From contig NZ_CP029684.2 of assembly GCF_004102045.2 (NCBI RefSeq), positions 1,488,001 through 1,552,000 on the forward strand: DNA of 64,000 nt, written 5' to 3'. This DNA is from Oenococcus sicerae. Lineage in GTDB: Bacteria > Bacillota > Bacilli > Lactobacillales > Lactobacillaceae. Made by a program: the position numbers and the translations under genes. Below the pieces are notes generated by a model. That model worked only from the letters and a program-made list of their open reading frames with translations, had not been told where the DNA came from and made no database searches. This document shows, one piece after another, positions 1 through 8,225 of this stretch (position 1 is the stretch's first letter; every line of letters begins with the position of its first letter).

Positions 1-23
1 ATAGCTGAAAAAGCTCATCAAAA

Positions 24-37
24 CAAACACATGTTCG
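24..37. promoter_or_regulatory. Candidate LexA (SOS) box before ynzC
   Basis: The sequence CAAACACATGTTCG matches the Gram-positive LexA consensus CGAAC-RNRY-GTTCG at 13 of 14 positions (second base A instead of G). It lies a few bases upstream of the -35 region of the promoter for the YnzC-like gene. In Bacillus subtilis ynzC belongs to the LexA-controlled yneA-yneB-ynzC operon, as I recall. The site could also serve a divergent gene left of the window. Binding is inferred from sequence only. Confidence 0.5.
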
Positions 38-65
38 TGAAATTTAATAAAAACGCAAAATTTTG

Positions 66-71
66 TATAAT
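66..71 (+). promoter_or_regulatory. -10 box of ynzC-yneF promoter
   Basis: A perfect TATAAT lies 17 nt upstream of the start codon at 89, with a GAAGGAG ribosome binding site in between at 76-82. A -35 with good match is not evident; TTTAAT at 43-48 has the right spacing of 17. Confidence 0.6.
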
Positions 72-88
72 ACAAGAAGGAGAATTTG

Positions 89-394
89 ATGGCCGATAAT
101 TCACGATCAGAACAAGAACACAAAGAAGCAAAGTTTATCGTTGATGAAGATGAACAGGCGGCAAATCAAGCGCTGCGGGCGCGAATCAATGAGCTGGCTG
201 CAAAACAAAAATCATTAAAGGGACTAAACGAAGCCGAAAAACTAGAACAAAAACAGTTACGACAACAGTTTTTGGCAAATTTTCGTAAAACTTTTAAGTC
301 ACAGGTTGAAATGCTGCAGGTTTTCGATGAGAATGGAAAGGAAGTTACTCCTAAAAAGGTAATTGATGTTCAAAAAAAGAAAGGACTACGTTAA
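89..394 (+). CDS. ynzC: DUF896 / UPF0291 family protein (YnzC-like)
   Basis: A small basic cytoplasmic protein of 101 residues. The family signature is visible as RINELAAKQK, a KLEQKQLRQQFL segment and the C-terminal GKEVTPKKV. B. subtilis YnzC is about 77 residues, so this protein has an extra acidic N-terminal stretch of roughly 27 residues before the conserved core. The start is the ATG at 89, which has GAAGGAG 6 nt upstream; the TTG just before it is not needed. It is followed 3 nt later by yneF, and a LexA-like site lies upstream. The biochemical role is not established; in B. subtilis the gene is co-transcribed with SOS cell-division genes. Confidence 0.85.
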   Translation: MADNSRSEQEHKEAKFIVDEDEQAANQALRARINELAAKQKSLKGLNEAEKLEQKQLRQQFLANFRKTFKSQVEMLQVFDENGKEVTPKKVIDVQKKKGLR

Positions 395-397
395 ATA

Positions 398-604
398 ATG
401 AACTGGATATGGTTTGTCTTAATTGGTTTGGTTATCGGTTTAGCCGCTGGTATGTTGATTTCCCGTTTTACATTGAAGAGCTATCTAAGGAAAAATCCAC
501 CTATCAACGAACAAATGCTTAAACAGATCGGTGCTTCTATGGGCCGAAATTTAAGTCAGAAACAAATTAACCAAATGATGGCACAGATGAAAAAAAATTC
601 TTAA
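398..604 (+). CDS. yneF: UPF0154 membrane protein (YneF-like)
   Basis: A 68-residue single-pass membrane protein. Residues 4-26 form a hydrophobic helix (WFVLIGLVIGLAAGMLIS), followed by a basic stretch. The conserved UPF0154 tail is present: NPPINEQMLKQ, then MGRNLSQKQINQMM. It starts 3 nt after ynzC and has no strong Shine-Dalgarno of its own, so it is probably co-translated. The function is unknown. A bidirectional terminator follows directly. Confidence 0.88.
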   Translation: MNWIWFVLIGLVIGLAAGMLISRFTLKSYLRKNPPINEQMLKQIGASMGRNLSQKQINQMMAQMKKNS

Positions 605-610
605 AAAAAA

Positions 611-632
611 AGACCTTTGGAGGTCTGTTTTT
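611..632. terminator. Bidirectional terminator between yneF and plsC
   Basis: AGACCT (611-616), loop TTGG, then AGGTCT (621-626). It is flanked by an A-run on the left and a T-run on the right, so it can terminate the converging yneF and plsC transcripts. Confidence 0.85.
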
Positions 633-1257
633 ATTTGTCTAAGTTTTCTTTTTCTGGATGCTGGTCAACATATTTCCAGTCTTTATTAATTTTTTTATCT
701 AATTCTGCAAAAGCCTTCTGCATTTGAAGGATGACCCGCTCTTTGTCCGCGTGACGATCTACGGTTATTGCTGGTCCGATAGCAACACTGGTTGATCCAC
801 GTTTGAAAAGTCCCTTAAACTGTAGCGGTCCCTGGTATACAACTGGCAGAAGACTTTTCCCGGACATTTTGGCAATCACAATCGCCCCGCCTTCTAGCTG
901 AGATGAATGTCTGGATCCTGAAGGGAAGATCATAAAACTTCGTGATCCTGTTTTTAATTCTTGAACTGGTATTCTGATAGCTGAGGGTCCAGCGTGTTCT
1001 CGATCAACGGAAAAAGCACCTAAGCTGCTGATGAACCAACCTAGAAATTTGTTTTTAAACAGTTCCTTTTTCGCCATAAAAATAAACCTCATCGGCCACA
1101 TCACGATTGCAAACCAAACTGGATCCCACCAAGTTCGATGAGGTGCAACTAAAATGAACTTCTCATTTTTTGGAATATTTTCTTTACCGTAGACATTGAT
1201 TTTGCCGTTAATTAACCAAATAATCGCCCGAACAATTACTGAAATTAGTCTATACAT
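631..1257 (-). CDS. plsC: 1-acyl-sn-glycerol-3-phosphate acyltransferase
   Basis: A membrane-associated acyltransferase that makes phosphatidic acid from lysophosphatidic acid. The HX4D catalytic motif is HRTWWD, about residue 40. The second block, usually FPEGTRS, appears as FPSGSRHSS. The N-terminus is hydrophobic (MYRLISVIVRAIIWLI). I start the protein at the ATG at 1257 (208 residues). A longer frame reaching a TTG at 1344 would run through the divergent gene and has no ribosome site. On the minus strand a TATAAT at 1270-1265 ends 7 nt before this ATG, with no Shine-Dalgarno, so the message is probably leaderless. PlsY, its pathway partner, is at 57431-56808. Confidence 0.88.
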   Translation of the reverse strand: MYRLISVIVRAIIWLINGKINVYGKENIPKNEKFILVAPHRTWWDPVWFAIVMWPMRFIFMAKKELFKNKFLGWFISSLGAFSVDREHAGPSAIRIPVQELKTGSRSFMIFPSGSRHSSQLEGGAIVIAKMSGKSLLPVVYQGPLQFKGLFKRGSTSVAIGPAITVDRHADKERVILQMQKAFAELDKKINKDWKYVDQHPEKENLDK

Positions 1258-1264
1258 GACTATC

Positions 1265-1270
1265 ATTATA
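1265..1270 (-). promoter_or_regulatory. -10 box directly before plsC
   Basis: On the minus strand a perfect TATAAT ends 7 nt before the plsC ATG. No convincing -35 was found at 17 nt. The position implies transcription starting at or very near the start codon. Confidence 0.5.
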
Positions 1271-1275
1271 TAAAA

Positions 1276-2268
1276 ATGCAAAAAATCATACTCGCTCAAG
1301 ACGAAAAAATTGAAGAAATTAGTCAAAATTTCGGTATTATCCAAAGTGACTCTCTGCCAAAATTCGGTGTAGACGCGTTTTTATTGGCTGATTTCGCTGA
1401 TAAATCACTGTCCGCTACACAAATAGTGGCTGATTTCGGATCCGGCACAGGTGCGATCGGTCTTTTATATGCATTGAAAACTTTTGGCAAAATTTTTTTA
1501 ATCGAGAAAGATGAAAAATTGTCGCGTATGGCAGCTAAATCAATTCAATTAGACAACTTATCAAACAGAGTTCAGAGTATCAATCGTGATGTCAATCAAC
1601 TTGAAGACACTTTCGCTATCAATTCTTTGGACACGATCGTTGCCAATCCGCCTTATTTTGACTCGGTTAATTATGCTCAAAAAAACACATCAGAACGGCG
1701 AACTTTAGCCCGTCATGAAGAAAGTTTTAACTTACAGGTTTTGGTTGATCAAAGCCAAAAATATTTAAAATCTAAGGGAAAACTTTATTTTATTTACCGG
1801 GCTGAGAGAATTGCTGAGGTCATTAGTGTCCTTCAAGCTAGCCATTTTGGAATTACTAAAATTCGTTTCGTGTATGGCAAAAAAAATCATGAAGCTAAGC
1901 TTGTCTTAATCAAAGCTAATAAACAGGGCAGCAACGATAAGATCAAAGTCGACAAGCCATTGGCAATTTTCAATGAAAAAGATCAATATACGAATGAAAT
2001 GAAAGATGTTCTGCATAGGCGGCCATATTTCTTTTATGTGATTCAAACAGCAGATAATTATTTGTATGCAGGAACGAGTGACGATGTTGATCGCCGTTTT
2101 GCTACCCATCAAGCTAAAAAAGGCGCTAAATTTACAAAAGCGGCAATTCATCATCCTTTAAAACTTGTTTATCGTCAGGAATTCTCGAATAAAGGAGAGG
2201 CACTCAGTTTTGAAATAAAATTTAAAAAATTCAGTCGAGCGGACAAAGAAAAATATATCAACTTGTAA
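1276..2268 (+). CDS. TrmN6-like methyltransferase fused to GIY-YIG domain
   Basis: A 330-residue two-domain protein. Residues 1 to about 235 are a class-I SAM-dependent methyltransferase of the YabB/TrmN6 type (tRNA adenine modification). The SAM motif is DFGSGTGAIGLL near residue 55 and the catalytic NPPY is near residue 116. Residues about 247-330 are a GIY-YIG endonuclease-like domain of the YazA/UPF0213 family, with FYVIQTADNYLYAG, GAKFTK and a conserved E/K-rich tail. In B. subtilis these are two adjacent genes (yabB, yazA); here one frame carries both. The ATG at 1276 lies only 18 nt from the divergent plsC start and has no visible Shine-Dalgarno. The methyltransferase substrate is inferred from the family. 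Confidence 0.85.
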   Translation: MQKIILAQDEKIEEISQNFGIIQSDSLPKFGVDAFLLADFADKSLSATQIVADFGSGTGAIGLLYALKTFGKIFLIEKDEKLSRMAAKSIQLDNLSNRVQSINRDVNQLEDTFAINSLDTIVANPPYFDSVNYAQKNTSERRTLARHEESFNLQVLVDQSQKYLKSKGKLYFIYRAERIAEVISVLQASHFGITKIRFVYGKKNHEAKLVLIKANKQGSNDKIKVDKPLAIFNEKDQYTNEMKDVLHRRPYFFYVIQTADNYLYAGTSDDVDRRFATHQAKKGAKFTKAAIHHPLKLVYRQEFSNKGEALSFEIKFKKFSRADKEKYINL

Positions 2269-2291
2269 TCAATAGCCCTTTCAGGTAAAAT
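2263..2291 (+). promoter_or_regulatory. Promoter of rpsB-tsf
   Basis: TTGTAA (2263-2268), a 17-nt spacer, then TAAAAT (2286-2291). The -35 overlaps the stop codon of the preceding gene. Transcription would start near 2298 and give a leader of about 105 nt. Confidence 0.75.
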
Positions 2292-2297
2292 ATTAAA

Positions 2298-2404
2298 CGG
2301 CATTCGCCAATACACAGCATAAAGTGGATGTTCTGCCCGTTGCTCGTTTGAGTCGGCAGGACGCTTGAAGCTTTTGCGAGGACAAAAACATTAGGAGGCC
2401 TAGA
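2298..2404 (+). promoter_or_regulatory. Structured rpsB 5' leader
   Basis: The roughly 105-nt untranslated leader contains a stem GTTCTGCC (2330-2337) with GGCAGGAC (2355-2362), including one G-U pair, followed by a short GCTTGAAGC hairpin and the ribosome site AGGAGG. Ribosomal protein S2 represses its own operon through such leaders in other bacteria. An autoregulatory role here is inferred. Confidence 0.45.
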
Positions 2405-3196
2405 ATGGCTGCAATTTCAATGAAAGAACTTTTGGAGGCCGGCGCGCACTTTGGTCATCAGACCCGTCGCTGGGATCCACGAATGGATGAGTACATCTTT
2501 ACATCTCGTAATGGTATTCATATCATCGATTTACAAAAAACTTTACGTATGGCGGACGATGCCTATAACTGGGTAAAAGGCGAGGCCGCTGATGGTGCTA
2601 ATTTCTTGTTTGTTGGTACAAAAAAACAAGCAACTGAAGCAATCGAAGAAGAGGCTAAAAGAGCTGGTGTAGCTTATGTAAGCCATCGCTGGCTTGGTGG
2701 TACTTTAACTAACTGGAATACAATTAAGACACGTATTAACAAGTTAAAGGAACTTCGTGCTGCTGAAGAAGATGGCAGTTTTGATAAACTGCCTAAAAAA
2801 GAAGCATCGCAACTCGGTAAACAAAAAGCAAAGTTGGAAAAGTTCCTTGGTGGAATTGCAGACATGGAAGATATTCCTGATGTGATGTTCGTTGTTGACC
2901 CTAAGACAGAAGAAATTGCTGTTAAAGAAGCACGTACTTTAAATATTCCGGTCGTGGCCATGATCGATACTAATGGCAACCCCGATTTGGTTGATGTTAA
3001 AATTCCTGCGAATGATGACGCGATCCGAGCGGTTAAATTAATCACGTCTAAGATTGCAGATGCGATTATTGAGGGTCGTCAAGGCCAAGATGCAGGTGAG
3101 GATTCTGCTGAAGATACCTTTGCTAATGCTGACAACGGCCAAGGTGATTTTCAACAAACTTCGGATACAGAAAATAAAGTAACATCAAACGACTAA
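2405..3196 (+). CDS. rpsB: 30S ribosomal protein S2
   Basis: A 263-residue small-subunit protein. The S2 N-terminus is clear: [20 protein letters not shown] and then [14 protein letters not shown]. The [19 protein letters not shown] and DVMFVVDP segments follow. The last 30 or so residues form an acidic, low-complexity tail. The ATG at 2405 follows TTAGGAGGCC. It is the first gene of the S2/EF-Ts pair, separated from tsf by a hairpin that probably lowers tsf transcription. Confidence 0.98.
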   Translation: MAAISMKELLEAGAHFGHQTRRWDPRMDEYIFTSRNGIHIIDLQKTLRMADDAYNWVKGEAADGANFLFVGTKKQATEAIEEEAKRAGVAYVSHRWLGGTLTNWNTIKTRINKLKELRAAEEDGSFDKLPKKEASQLGKQKAKLEKFLGGIADMEDIPDVMFVVDPKTEEIAVKEARTLNIPVVAMIDTNGNPDLVDVKIPANDDAIRAVKLITSKIADAIIEGRQGQDAGEDSAEDTFANADNGQGDFQQTSDTENKVTSND

Positions 3197-3203
3197 AAAT
3201 AAT

Positions 3204-3226
3204 ATCGCCTATTTAGGCGATTTTTT
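3204..3226 (+). terminator. Intercistronic terminator/attenuator rpsB-tsf
   Basis: ATCGCCT (3204-3210), loop ATTT, AGGCGAT (3215-3221), then a T-run. It lies between rpsB and tsf with no evident second promoter, so it is best read as a partial terminator. Confidence 0.75.
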
Positions 3227-3242
3227 GTGAGGTAAAGAATAA

Positions 3243-4121
3243 ATGGCAAAAATTACTGCTGCACTAGTTAAAGAATTGCGCGACAAAACAAGCGCAGGTA
3301 TCATGGATGCAAAAAAAGCCTTAGTTGAGGCTGATGGAGACATGACCAAAGCAATCGACGTTTTAAAAGAACGCGGCGTTGCAAAGGCTGCTAAAAAGGC
3401 AGATCGCGTTGCAGCCGAAGGAATGACTGATGTCCTTGAAGATGGCAATCGTGCTGTGATCATTGAATTGAATTCTGAAACTGATTTTGTTGCGACCAAC
3501 GAACAGTTTTTGGATTTGCTCCATTTAACTGCCAAAGTTATTTTAGCCAACAAGCCAGCTGATTTGAAAGCAGCTCTAGCTCTAACGATTGATGGCGGTA
3601 CGTTGAACGATACGATCGTACAGACTTCTGCTCACACTGGTGAAAAAATTACACTCCGTCGTTTCGCTATTGTTGAAAAGACAGATAGTCAAGTTTTTGG
3701 CAGTTATTCGCACATGGGCGGCCAGATTTCTGTCATTACATTGCTGAACGGCAGTGACCAGTCTGTAGCCAAAGACGTTGCTATGCATATCGCAGCCATT
3801 GCACCGAAATATCTGAGTCGTGCAGATGTTCCTGCAGAAATTGTTGAACACGAAAAAGAAACCCAATTAAAAGCTGATGATATTGCTAATAAACCCGATA
3901 ATATCAAGGAAAAGATTGTTGAAGGCCGTTTAGGAAAATTCTTGGATGAATTAGCTTTATTAAACCAACCATTTGTTAAAGGCGATGGCGAATCAGTTGC
4001 GGAATATCTCAAAACAAAGGATGCAACGATTCAGTCTTTTGTTCGCTATCAAGTTGGTGAGGGTATTGAGAAACAAGAAAGTAATTTAGCTGAAGAAGTT
4101 GCTAAGCAGATCAACGGTTAA
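3243..4121 (+). CDS. tsf: Elongation factor Ts
   Basis: A guanine nucleotide exchange factor for EF-Tu, 292 residues, close to the family's usual length. The N-terminal UBA-like domain is typical ([20 protein letters not shown]). It is followed by the conserved [13 protein letters not shown] core motif near residue 78 and the [12 protein letters not shown] block. The ATG at 3243 follows GTGAGGTAAAG. pyrH begins 3 nt after the stop, so the two are co-translated. Confidence 0.97.
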   Translation: MAKITAALVKELRDKTSAGIMDAKKALVEADGDMTKAIDVLKERGVAKAAKKADRVAAEGMTDVLEDGNRAVIIELNSETDFVATNEQFLDLLHLTAKVILANKPADLKAALALTIDGGTLNDTIVQTSAHTGEKITLRRFAIVEKTDSQVFGSYSHMGGQISVITLLNGSDQSVAKDVAMHIAAIAPKYLSRADVPAEIVEHEKETQLKADDIANKPDNIKEKIVEGRLGKFLDELALLNQPFVKGDGESVAEYLKTKDATIQSFVRYQVGEGIEKQESNLAEEVAKQING

Positions 4122-4124
4122 ACC

Positions 4125-4856
4125 ATGGCTGAAGCTCAGTTTCATCGTATTTTATTAAAGCTGTCAGGCGAAGCCTTGGCCGGTTCAGCTGGTACAGGCA
4201 TTGATTTGCCGACTGTCCGTAGAGTGGCTACTGAATTAGCAGATATTAAAAAAACTTATCCGCAGGTGCAAATTGCCATCGTAAATGGCGGCGGCAATCT
4301 TTGGCGCGGCGAATCAGCAGCAAAAGCCGGCATGGATCGTGCTAGAGCTGATTATATCGGCATGCTCGGTACTGTTATGAATGCCTTATCGTTAGCAGAT
4401 GCATTGGAACAAGCCGGCGTTGTCACACGCGTTTTGACTGCTATTGAAATGCGCCAGATTGCTGAACCTTACATTAGGGGCCGAGCAATTCGTCATCTTG
4501 AAAAGGGCCGAATTGTAATTTTTGGTGCTGGTACTGGATCGCCTTATTTTTCCACCGACACAACGGCTGCGCTCCGGGCAGCTGAAATCGATGCTGATGC
4601 AATTTTGATGGGTAAAAATGGTGTTGATGGTGTATATGATTCGGATCCGCGAAAAAATGTTGAGGCAACAAAATTTTCAGAATTAACATACGATGAGGTT
4701 CTACAGAAGAATTTGAAAGTTATGGATTCAACTGCTGGTGCAATGGCCAAAGATACCCACATGCCGTTAGTTGTTTTCAATTTAAATGAAACCGGCAATA
4801 TTAAAAAGGCGATTGAGGGTCAAGATATCGGCACGGTGATTAAGGGAGCAAGATGA
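4125..4856 (+). CDS. pyrH: UMP kinase
   Basis: A cytoplasmic hexameric amino-acid-kinase-fold enzyme converting UMP to UDP. Residues 8-20 carry [14 protein letters not shown]. The nucleotide-binding [10 protein letters not shown] and [20 protein letters not shown] blocks follow, plus the YDSDPRKN segment. The length of 243 residues is normal. It lies between tsf and frr, the conserved bacterial order, and its last 4 nt overlap frr (ATGA). Confidence 0.97.
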   Translation: MAEAQFHRILLKLSGEALAGSAGTGIDLPTVRRVATELADIKKTYPQVQIAIVNGGGNLWRGESAAKAGMDRARADYIGMLGTVMNALSLADALEQAGVVTRVLTAIEMRQIAEPYIRGRAIRHLEKGRIVIFGAGTGSPYFSTDTTAALRAAEIDADAILMGKNGVDGVYDSDPRKNVEATKFSELTYDEVLQKNLKVMDSTAGAMAKDTHMPLVVFNLNETGNIKKAIEGQDIGTVIKGAR

Positions 4857-5398
4857 CAATTAATCTAAAAGAAGTCAAAGAACGCATGAGTAAAGTGAGC
4901 AAAGCGCTACAGAATGATTTAACCAACATTCGAGCTGGGCGTGCTAATCCAAGCATTTTGAATAAGGTACAAGTTGAATATTATGGTGCACCAACGCCTT
5001 TAAACCAGTTGGCAAGTATTCAAGTTCCAGAAGCTCGTGTTCTATTGATCGCACCTTATGATAAAACGTCTTTAAAAGCTATCGAACAAGCGATCTTTGC
5101 TAGTGATTTAGGGTTGACACCACAAAACGATGGTGTTGCAATCCGCTTAATTATTCCTCTTCTCACTGAAGACAGCCGTAAGGAACTAGTTAAACAAGTT
5201 AAAGCTGAAGCTGAGAAAGCCAAAGTCGCGGCTAGAAATACCCGCCATGATTTTATGGCTGATTTAAAAAAAGATAAAGACGTTCCAGAAGATTTACGAC
5301 ATAAAACTGAGGACGATATTCAAAAAGCAACCGATGATGAGATCAAAGAACTCGATCAAATTGCAGTAAACAAAGAAAAAGAATTAATGGAGATTTGA
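4853..5398 (+). CDS. frr: Ribosome recycling factor
   Basis: With EF-G it splits post-termination ribosomes. Length is 181 residues. Hallmarks are [23 protein letters not shown], then [10 protein letters not shown] and the C-terminal three-helix-bundle residues [19 protein letters not shown]. The start overlaps the pyrH stop as ATGA, and the stop overlaps the uppS ATG by one base. Confidence 0.97.
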   Translation: MTINLKEVKERMSKVSKALQNDLTNIRAGRANPSILNKVQVEYYGAPTPLNQLASIQVPEARVLLIAPYDKTSLKAIEQAIFASDLGLTPQNDGVAIRLIIPLLTEDSRKELVKQVKAEAEKAKVAARNTRHDFMADLKKDKDVPEDLRHKTEDDIQKATDDEIKELDQIAVNKEKELMEI

Positions 5399-6162
5399 TG
5401 GCATTATTCAAGATGACCAAAACAAAAGATAGCAATAAAGTAGAAGTCATCTTGCCCGAACATGTTGCAATCATTATGGATGGTAATGGCCGTTGGGCTA
5501 AGCGTCAGCATAAACCGAGAATTTTTGGCCACAAAGCTGGTGTCCAAACTGTTAAAACAATCACACTTGCAGCGAATAATTTTGGCGTTAAAATATTAAC
5601 TCTTTTTGCTTTTTCAACTGAAAATTGGGGCCGACCAAGTGATGAAGTCAATTATTTGATGAAACTGCCGATTGATTTTTTCAATACTTTTGTCCCTGAA
5701 CTAATTGAAAATAATATTAAAGTGGAGGCAATCGGCGAATTAGATGGTTTGCCTGAAGCAACTCGAAGAGCCGTCTATAATGCTATCAATGATACGTGCG
5801 ATAATACCGGGATGATTTTGAATTTTGCCATGAATTATGGCAGTCGCACGGAGATCATTGACGCGACAAAATCAATCGTTGACCAAGTTTTAAAGGGCAA
5901 AATTAAGACGGATGAAATTGACGAACAACTGATTAGTGCAAATTTATCAACGAATTCGTTGGGTGATCATGCGGACCCAGATTTGATTATCAGAACTTCC
6001 GGAGAACAAAGAATCAGTAATTTTTTGTTGTGGCAAGCTGCTTACTCTGAGTTCTATTTTTCTGACAAGCTGTGGCCTGATTATACTGCTGAAGATTTTG
6101 AAGAAGCTTTGGCGGCCTATGGAAATCGTGACCGTCGTTTTGGTAACATTAAGGAATCATGA
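5398..6162 (+). CDS. uppS: Undecaprenyl diphosphate synthase (isoprenyl transferase)
   Basis: Makes the C55 lipid carrier for wall polymers by cis-condensation of isopentenyl diphosphate. The catalytic HVAIIMDGNGRWAKR block (catalytic Asp in MDGNGRW) is near residue 25. The ATG at 5398 is preferred to the TTG three bases upstream; GGAG precedes it and it shares one base with the frr stop. The C-terminal RTSGEQRISNFLLWQ and YSEFYF segments, where substrate and magnesium bind, are present. It is coupled to cdsA by ATGA. Confidence 0.96.
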   Translation: MALFKMTKTKDSNKVEVILPEHVAIIMDGNGRWAKRQHKPRIFGHKAGVQTVKTITLAANNFGVKILTLFAFSTENWGRPSDEVNYLMKLPIDFFNTFVPELIENNIKVEAIGELDGLPEATRRAVYNAINDTCDNTGMILNFAMNYGSRTEIIDATKSIVDQVLKGKIKTDEIDEQLISANLSTNSLGDHADPDLIIRTSGEQRISNFLLWQAAYSEFYFSDKLWPDYTAEDFEEALAAYGNRDRRFGNIKES

Positions 6163-6956
6163 AAACACGAGTAATTACAGGCGTTGTTGCCTTACTAATT
6201 TTTGTTCCTTTTGTCGTCAAGGGCGGCATTCCGCTGACCATTTTAATGACCTTGCTTGGCATGATAGCTGTTGGCGAACTTTTATTTATGAAAAAGCGGC
6301 TATTAGTGAGTTTTGAAGCGGTCATTTCGTTTATAGCTGTGACCATTACGATCTTACCTAATAGTTTTTGGATTGCCTTACCTTCGCCAACTTTTTTCAA
6401 TCAGCATACGTTAATTTATTTTTTTATTTTGCTAATACTTTTAACAACTGTGTTATCAAATAATAAATTGACTTTCGATGATGCCGGTTCGCTTGTTTTG
6501 AGTGTTTTATATATAGGTTTTGGTTTTCACTTTTTCTTACAAGCCCGTTCGGAAAATTGGCAGGCTTTTGTTTTTGGTCTGATCATTGTTTGGCTGACTG
6601 ATAGCTTTGCATACATAATTGGCCGCAAGTTTGGTAAACATAAATTAATTCCTAAGATAAGCCCAAATAAGACTTGGGAAGGTTCGATCGGCGGCAGCTT
6701 GGTTGCTTCGATAGTTGGCATTATTTTTGCGCTTTATAGCAATTTTGCGCCAAATTTCGATTTAGTCGAAATCATTTTGGTCACGATTTTTCTTTCAATT
6801 ATTGGACAATTTGGTGATTTGGTTGAATCTGCTTTAAAACGTTTTTACGGAGTGAAGGATTCAGGCAATATTCTGCCAGGGCACGGCGGTATTCTAGATC
6901 GTTTTGATTCAATGCTGCTCGTCATGCCCATGATTATTTTGCTGGGGTTAGCCTAA
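6159..6956 (+). CDS. cdsA: Phosphatidate cytidylyltransferase
   Basis: An integral membrane enzyme making CDP-diacylglycerol from phosphatidic acid and CTP. It has 265 residues with several hydrophobic helices. The CDS signature appears as SPNKTWEGSIGGS and then GQFGDLVESALKR and LPGHGGILDRFDS, the last with the metal-binding Asp residues. The order uppS-cdsA-rseP-proS-polC is the standard Firmicutes arrangement. rseP starts immediately after the stop. Confidence 0.95.
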   Translation: MKTRVITGVVALLIFVPFVVKGGIPLTILMTLLGMIAVGELLFMKKRLLVSFEAVISFIAVTITILPNSFWIALPSPTFFNQHTLIYFFILLILLTTVLSNNKLTFDDAGSLVLSVLYIGFGFHFFLQARSENWQAFVFGLIIVWLTDSFAYIIGRKFGKHKLIPKISPNKTWEGSIGGSLVASIVGIIFALYSNFAPNFDLVEIILVTIFLSIIGQFGDLVESALKRFYGVKDSGNILPGHGGILDRFDSMLLVMPMIILLGLA

Positions 6957-8222
6957 ATGAATTTAACATCTATCGTTGCTTTTATTGTCGTCTTCGGTGT
7001 GATCATAACTATTCATGAATTTGGTCATTTTTTTGCTGCAAAAAAATTTGGCGTAGTTGTTTATGAGTTTTCGATTGGTATGGGACCTAAAATTTTTGGT
7101 AAAAATAAAAATGGCACGAACTACGTACTTCGGCTTTTACCGGTTGGTGGCTACGTTTTGATGGCTGGTGCGGATCAGGACAACGAATACTTAAATGATC
7201 TGCGTCCTGGAAAAGTCGTTAAAATTAAATTCTCTGATGACAAAACAGTCAATTTTATTGATATTTCGGATGATAATGATGATGTTAGCGAACAGGTTCT
7301 ACGAATTACGGCTATTGATTTGAGCAATAAATTGATGATTTCGGGCATAAGCGACCAGAATACTGGTGACGAGGTCAGCTATCAATTATCAACAAAAACG
7401 CAAATTAGAGTTGAGAAAGATAGAATTATTCAAATTGCACCAAGAGAGCGTCAATTGACACATATCGCCATTTGGAAACAAGCAATTGTTAACTTTGCTG
7501 GTCCTTTCATGAATTTCGTTTTAGCCATTGTTCTGTTTATTGGTATTGCTTTTGCATTTGCAAAAGTTCCTGTATCGAATTCCCAGATTTCACCAATTGC
7601 GCATTATCCAGCGGCTCAGCAGGGCCTGAAAAAAGGTGATCTGATCACGAAAATCAATTCCACGAAGGTTTCGAATTGGAACCAATTAACTAGTGCTATT
7701 TCGCAGCAAAAAGGGCAAACGGTCAAGGTGACTTATAGGCGGCAACACAAGACGAAAGTGATCAGAATTAAACCAAAAAAAATAGTTGAATCTGGTCAGA
7801 CACGTTATTTGATTGGCGTCGAACAATATACAACTAGTGGTTTCTCAAATCGCATTCGTTATGCCTATTCAACATTTATCAATGGTGCCAGTTCGATTTG
7901 GCTGGCTTTAGGGCATTTAATCGTTCATCCGAGTCTAAACCAGCTTGGTGGTCCTGTTGAAATTGCTAAGACAACAAGTACGGCAGCCTCCGATGGTTTT
8001 CTCAGTTTGGTTAATTTAACAGCTTTTCTCAGTTTGAATATCGGTATTTTTAATCTCATTCCAATTCCAGTCCTAGATGGCGGTAAACTTTTATTAAATT
8101 TGATTCAAGCCATAAGGCACAAACCTTTGTCTGACAAAATTAACCAATCTGTTACGATTGCCGGCGCTGTTTTTATGATTTTATTAATGATCGCAGTTAC
8201 GATTAATGATTTATTGAGGTGA
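6957..8222 (+). CDS. rseP: Site-2 intramembrane zinc metalloprotease (RseP/RasP/Eep)
   Basis: It cleaves transmembrane segments of anti-sigma factors, signal peptides or pheromone precursors. The zinc motif HEFGH is at residues 20-24 in the first membrane helix. A PDZ domain lies around residues 205-275 (AAQQGLKKGDLITKINS). The third ligand region appears as NLIPIPVLDGG near residue 370. The length of 421 residues is normal. There is no spacing from cdsA and only 3 nt to proS. Confidence 0.94.
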   Translation: MNLTSIVAFIVVFGVIITIHEFGHFFAAKKFGVVVYEFSIGMGPKIFGKNKNGTNYVLRLLPVGGYVLMAGADQDNEYLNDLRPGKVVKIKFSDDKTVNFIDISDDNDDVSEQVLRITAIDLSNKLMISGISDQNTGDEVSYQLSTKTQIRVEKDRIIQIAPRERQLTHIAIWKQAIVNFAGPFMNFVLAIVLFIGIAFAFAKVPVSNSQISPIAHYPAAQQGLKKGDLITKINSTKVSNWNQLTSAISQQKGQTVKVTYRRQHKTKVIRIKPKKIVESGQTRYLIGVEQYTTSGFSNRIRYAYSTFINGASSIWLALGHLIVHPSLNQLGGPVEIAKTTSTAASDGFLSLVNLTAFLSLNIGIFNLIPIPVLDGGKLLLNLIQAIRHKPLSDKINQSVTIAGAVFMILLMIAVTINDLLR

Positions 8223-8225
8223 AAG

